From contig OY969916.1 of NCBI GenBank assembly GCA_963704535.1, positions 9,300,001 to 9,364,000 on the forward strand: a stretch of DNA of 64,000 bases, read 5' to 3'. The notes under the pieces were generated by a model that was not told the DNA's origin, did no database searches, and was given only the letters and a program-made list of their open reading frames with translations. The DNA comes from G963704535 sp963704535. GTDB taxonomy: Bacteria > Chloroflexota > Chloroflexia > Chloroflexales > Roseiflexaceae. A program made the position numbers and the translations under genes. Below are positions 61,625 through 64,000 of the stretch, one piece after another. The stretch's first letter is position 1. The number at the start of each line of letters is the position of its first letter.

Positions 61625-62594
61625 AGCTTCCTCCACGCTGCGCCAGCCGATCTTCCAGGATCAGCAGGCTGGCGCGCAGCCGATACAGCCAGACGAATAG
61701 CCCGGTAAAGCCGACGATCGCGGCGAAGAATGTCCAGAGTGTACGCTGATTGCCCAGCAGGCCGGTGCCGCGCGCCTCGATGTTCAGGCGGGCCGTGCCG
61801 GCGGCCAGGTCGACCTGTTCAAGCGCCAGGGTGAAGCGCTCGTCGGTGAAGCTGGGCCGGTCGGCGGGGTCGCCGCTGCCCAACTCGAACTTCGGCTCAA
61901 GCGTGTAGATGTTGGTCAGGCCCGGCTCGCGCACCTCGACCTGGGCGACGGCCAGGTCGCCGCGCTGCTCCAGGCCCTGAAGCTCAAGCACCACATCGCC
62001 CAGCAGGCCGATCTTGGTCCCGCTGAGTTGCAAGGTGATGCCGTCGCAGGTGCTGCCGGGCAGGAAGGCGCAGTTGGGGTGCAGCGTGCTTTCGGCCACG
62101 CGCGGCGCGACGAATAGCAGAAATGGCATGGTTACGGCGGCGAACAGGTTGTAGGCGGCCGAGAGCCGCCTGCGGCGCTCGGCGTCGTCGATCGCGGAGC
62201 GCAGGGCGAAGTAGGCCGCGTAGATCAGCAGCAGCACCAGGATCGATGTTTCGCGCGGGTCCCAGTTCCAGAACACGCCCCAGACGATCTGCGCGAAGAT
62301 CGCGCCCGTCACCGTGGCGAGGACGCAGAACACGAAGCCGACCTCGGCCGCCGCGACGGCCGACGCATCGTCCGGCCCGCGGCGCCGCCAGAGGTAGCGC
62401 GCGCTGTAGACGGCCGAGACAGTGAATGCGATCGAGGTGACCCAGGCGGTGGGCACGTGCATGATGATGATCCGCCCGGCCTCGCCCAGGCCAACGTACT
62501 GCGGGACGACCAGGAACATGGCGATGACGACGCCGGTCATCCAGAGCCCAAGGATGAGCTTCGCCGCTTGCGCGAGTTGGCTGCTTCCGGCCAT
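61617..62594 (-). CDS. ccmC: Heme exporter subunit CcmC with an extracytoplasmic insertion
   Basis: A 325-residue membrane protein passing heme to CcmE. The heme site is GVFWNWDPRETSILVLLLIY (WWD-type motif); the IMHVPTAW helix carries the conserved His. Usual CcmC has six helices and about 240 residues. Here a segment of about 100 residues (STLHPNCAFLPGS to LNIEARGTG) lies between helices five and six, predicted outside, beta-rich and with two Cys (NC and TC). ATG at 62594 has GAGAGG upstream. First gene of the ccmCDEF series. Confidence 0.94.
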   Translation of the reverse strand: MAGSSQLAQAAKLILGLWMTGVVIAMFLVVPQYVGLGEAGRIIIMHVPTAWVTSIAFTVSAVYSARYLWRRRGPDDASAVAAAEVGFVFCVLATVTGAIFAQIVWGVFWNWDPRETSILVLLLIYAAYFALRSAIDDAERRRRLSAAYNLFAAVTMPFLLFVAPRVAESTLHPNCAFLPGSTCDGITLQLSGTKIGLLGDVVLELQGLEQRGDLAVAQVEVREPGLTNIYTLEPKFELGSGDPADRPSFTDERFTLALEQVDLAAGTARLNIEARGTGLLGNQRTLWTFFAAIVGFTGLFVWLYRLRASLLILEDRLAQRGGSYA

Positions 62595-62795
62595 CAAATC
62601 CTCTCTTCCAGGCATTAGAACGCTCCAGCCGGTAGGGTATCATACTACGTTTGGTGTTGATGAGCAAACAATGAGGACGGCGTTGCTTTCCGATGGAGGG
62701 AGTGTAGCAGCCGCATGTCGTTGAAGTATCGAAGGCGCGGGGAGGGGCGCAACCTGCACGACATTTTGCTCTGCCGAGTATTGGCAGTATGTTCC

Positions 62796-63422
62796 TTAGC
62801 GCTCGCGGAATAAGCGCTTCAGCTCGTAGTGGAAGCCAGGGATCACATCGCTGCCGTCCAGGCTGTCCTCGCGGCCGATCTGCCGCACCTGGCCGGACAA
62901 CTCGTACTGCATGACGATCTTCTGAATGGGGTAGCCCAGCCAGATCAGCCGCGTGCCGGCCTGGAGGTAGTCCTGTACCTTCTCCTGTACCTCGGAGGCG
63001 ACTTCGGAGGGCGAGATAACCTCAACCGCCAGATCAGGCGCGATCGGCCAGAAACCGCTCTGCTGATCGGCCGGGGGGATGTTCTCTTTGCGAACAAAGG
63101 CCACGTCCGGCGCCCGTACCACCTGGTCTGGCTCCGGCTGTAGTATGAAGCCCGGCTCGGCGGTGTAGACTTCGCCGAGATCATGCGCTTCTACATACAC
63201 TCCCAGCGCCTGGTCTATTCGTGAAGCATAGCGCCCCTGTACAGGGCTGGCTGGACTCATCATCAGCAGATCCCCTCGCACAAGCTCATAGTGATTTTCA
63301 TCGCCGGTACGCGCCAGTAGATCATCGATCGTCCAGGGGCGGCCCGGTCGCGGCAGACGAACCGGCTCGCCGAGGCCAACCGAGAACGAGATCGTGATCT
63401 GCTTGGGAGACAGAATCGTCAT
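62796..63422 (-). CDS. Uma2 family (DUF820) putative endonuclease
   Basis: A 208-residue protein of the Uma2/DUF820 group, PD-(D/E)xK-like nucleases abundant in Chloroflexota and cyanobacteria. HYELVRGDLLMMSPASP, the active-site strand RAPDVAFVRKENIP and the second motif DLAVEVISPSE are typical (Asp and ExIS). Function in cells is unknown. ATG at 63422 has SD GGAGGATGTT. Single gene; the gap 62595-62795 upstream of ccmC shows nothing else. Confidence 0.9.
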   Translation of the reverse strand: MTILSPKQITISFSVGLGEPVRLPRPGRPWTIDDLLARTGDENHYELVRGDLLMMSPASPVQGRYASRIDQALGVYVEAHDLGEVYTAEPGFILQPEPDQVVRAPDVAFVRKENIPPADQQSGFWPIAPDLAVEVISPSEVASEVQEKVQDYLQAGTRLIWLGYPIQKIVMQYELSGQVRQIGREDSLDGSDVIPGFHYELKRLFRER

Positions 63423-63451
63423 AACATCCTCCAGCAATGTTCGGATGTGGT

Positions 63452-63508
63452 TAGGAATGGATCTTGAGGGGCGGCCCCCGCAAACTCGCCCTCTTCAGGC
63501 AGCCCTTA
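63452..63508. repeat. Family B hairpin repeat
   Basis: GGAATGGATCTTGAGGGGCGGCCCCCGCAAACTCGCCCTCTTCAGGCAGCCC, a copy with several changes. Between the Uma2 gene and the methyltransferase stop, both minus strand. Confidence 0.7.
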
Positions 63509-63511
63509 ATT

Positions 63512-64000
63512 TTACTCATGGATCAGCACGCAGATACTCTCGATGTGGGGCGTCTGCGGGAACAGGTCGACCGGCTGTACGCTCTGCACGTGGTAGCCGC
63601 CGCCGACCAGGCGCTTGAGATCGCGGGCCAGCGTGGCCGGGTGGCAGGCGATGTAGACCAGGCGTGGCGGTGCGAGCCGCAGCAGAGAATCCAACCCAAG
63701 CGGGTGACAGCCGCGCCGGGGCGGGTCGATAATGGCGGCGTCAAATGGCTGATCGAGATCGGCCAGCGCCTGCTCGACGCGCCCGGTCACAAAGCGCGCG
63801 TTAGCAATGCCGTTCTGTTCGGCGGTCGCGTGGGCGTCGGCGACGGCCCCGGCATGCTCCTCGATCCCGACCACCTCGGCGACCTCGGCGGCCAGCGGCA
63901 GCGCGAAAGCCCCGGCGCCGCAGTAGAGATCCAGCAGTCGCGCGTCGGGTTGCAGTGCAAGGCTGGCGCGCGCCAGGTGCAGCAGCGCCTCGGCCGAGGC
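63512..64000 (-). CDS. RlmD/TrmA-type RNA uracil-5 methyltransferase, N-terminal part missing
   Basis: C-terminal 163 residues of a class I SAM methyltransferase; the rest lies beyond the right edge. Motif I is LDLYCGAGAFALPLA, then EVVGIEE, AAIIDPPRRGCHP (the DPPR motif) and YIACHPATLARDL, whose Cys is the catalytic nucleophile of m5U methyltransferases (usual SCNPxT). It methylates uracil C5 in 23S rRNA or tRNA; the subtype cannot be told from this part. Confidence 0.9.
   Translation of the reverse strand, partial: ASAEALLHLARASLALQPDARLLDLYCGAGAFALPLAAEVAEVVGIEEHAGAVADAHATAEQNGIANARFVTGRVEQALADLDQPFDAAIIDPPRRGCHPLGLDSLLRLAPPRLVYIACHPATLARDLKRLVGGGYHVQSVQPVDLFPQTPHIESICVLIHE

Overview
The window is GC-rich, gene-dense DNA that looks like a member of the Chloroflexota (class Chloroflexia, Roseiflexus or Kouleothrix-like). 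This is inferred from gene content and style and was not tested by any search. The clues are a glycogen/trehalose set, a pyrR-regulated pyrimidine operon, a system I cytochrome c maturation cluster, a sortase with an LPxT-type surface protein, and proteins with zinc ribbons, DUF11-like repeats and proline/threonine-rich linkers.

Layout. 1-6.4 kb: tail of a VOC-family gene, glgX (several frameshifts), otsB, otsA and a YflT-like protein. 6.6-9.3 kb: fumarylacetoacetase coupled to an unknown gene, then a YeaQ/YmgE-type membrane protein. 9.5-17.1 kb: a DUF4173-like membrane protein, an unknown membrane protein, a secreted protein, a WYL regulator, an SDR, a quinone oxidoreductase and a MetF-like reductase. 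17.2-20.8 kb: a three-gene minus-strand operon of terpene synthase, membrane STAS sensor and FAD oxidoreductase. 20.9-25 kb: a VWA/zinc-ribbon protein coupled to an FHA protein, then a second membrane STAS sensor. 25-34.3 kb: priA, a sigma-like/anti-sigma/membrane fusion and a secreted M23 peptidase. 34.6-40.3 kb: rpsU, prfA, adenosine deaminase, a GAF histidine kinase, folK and a NUDIX hydrolase. 40.3-47 kb: pyrR-pyrB-pyrC-pyrK-pyrD with a PyrR attenuator, then a PIG-L deacetylase. 47-48.9 kb: a divergent FAD monooxygenase/MarR pair. 49.1-52.8 kb: sortase, its likely substrate, and pth. 52.9-58.4 kb: a zinc-ribbon surface protein, proB, a response regulator and two J-like membrane proteins, one fused to a TlpA thioredoxin. 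58.4-62.6 kb: ccmC-ccmD-ccmE-ccmF. 62.8-64 kb: a Uma2-type protein and a truncated RlmD/TrmA methyltransferase.

The most unusual property is the repeat landscape. Palindromic GC-rich elements of about 60-100 bp, in at least three related families, sit between genes at about eighteen places. Separately, arrays of 7-nt (sometimes 8-nt) units, of at least ten unrelated sequences and often in inverted pairs, occupy gene junctions and have also entered coding sequences in frame. The inserts in priA and pyrD share a 34-nt identical stretch that includes the same variant repeat unit, and their modules come in a similar order. They therefore descend from one modular element, formally like the Rickettsia palindromic elements that insert in frame into genes.

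About a quarter of the genes carry single-base frameshifts or a nonsense codon while both sides of the break stay well conserved, including the essential prfA. This is best explained by uncorrected sequencing errors, but it needs checking before any of these genes is called a pseudogene. No tRNA, rRNA, CRISPR array, transposase or phage gene was recognised.
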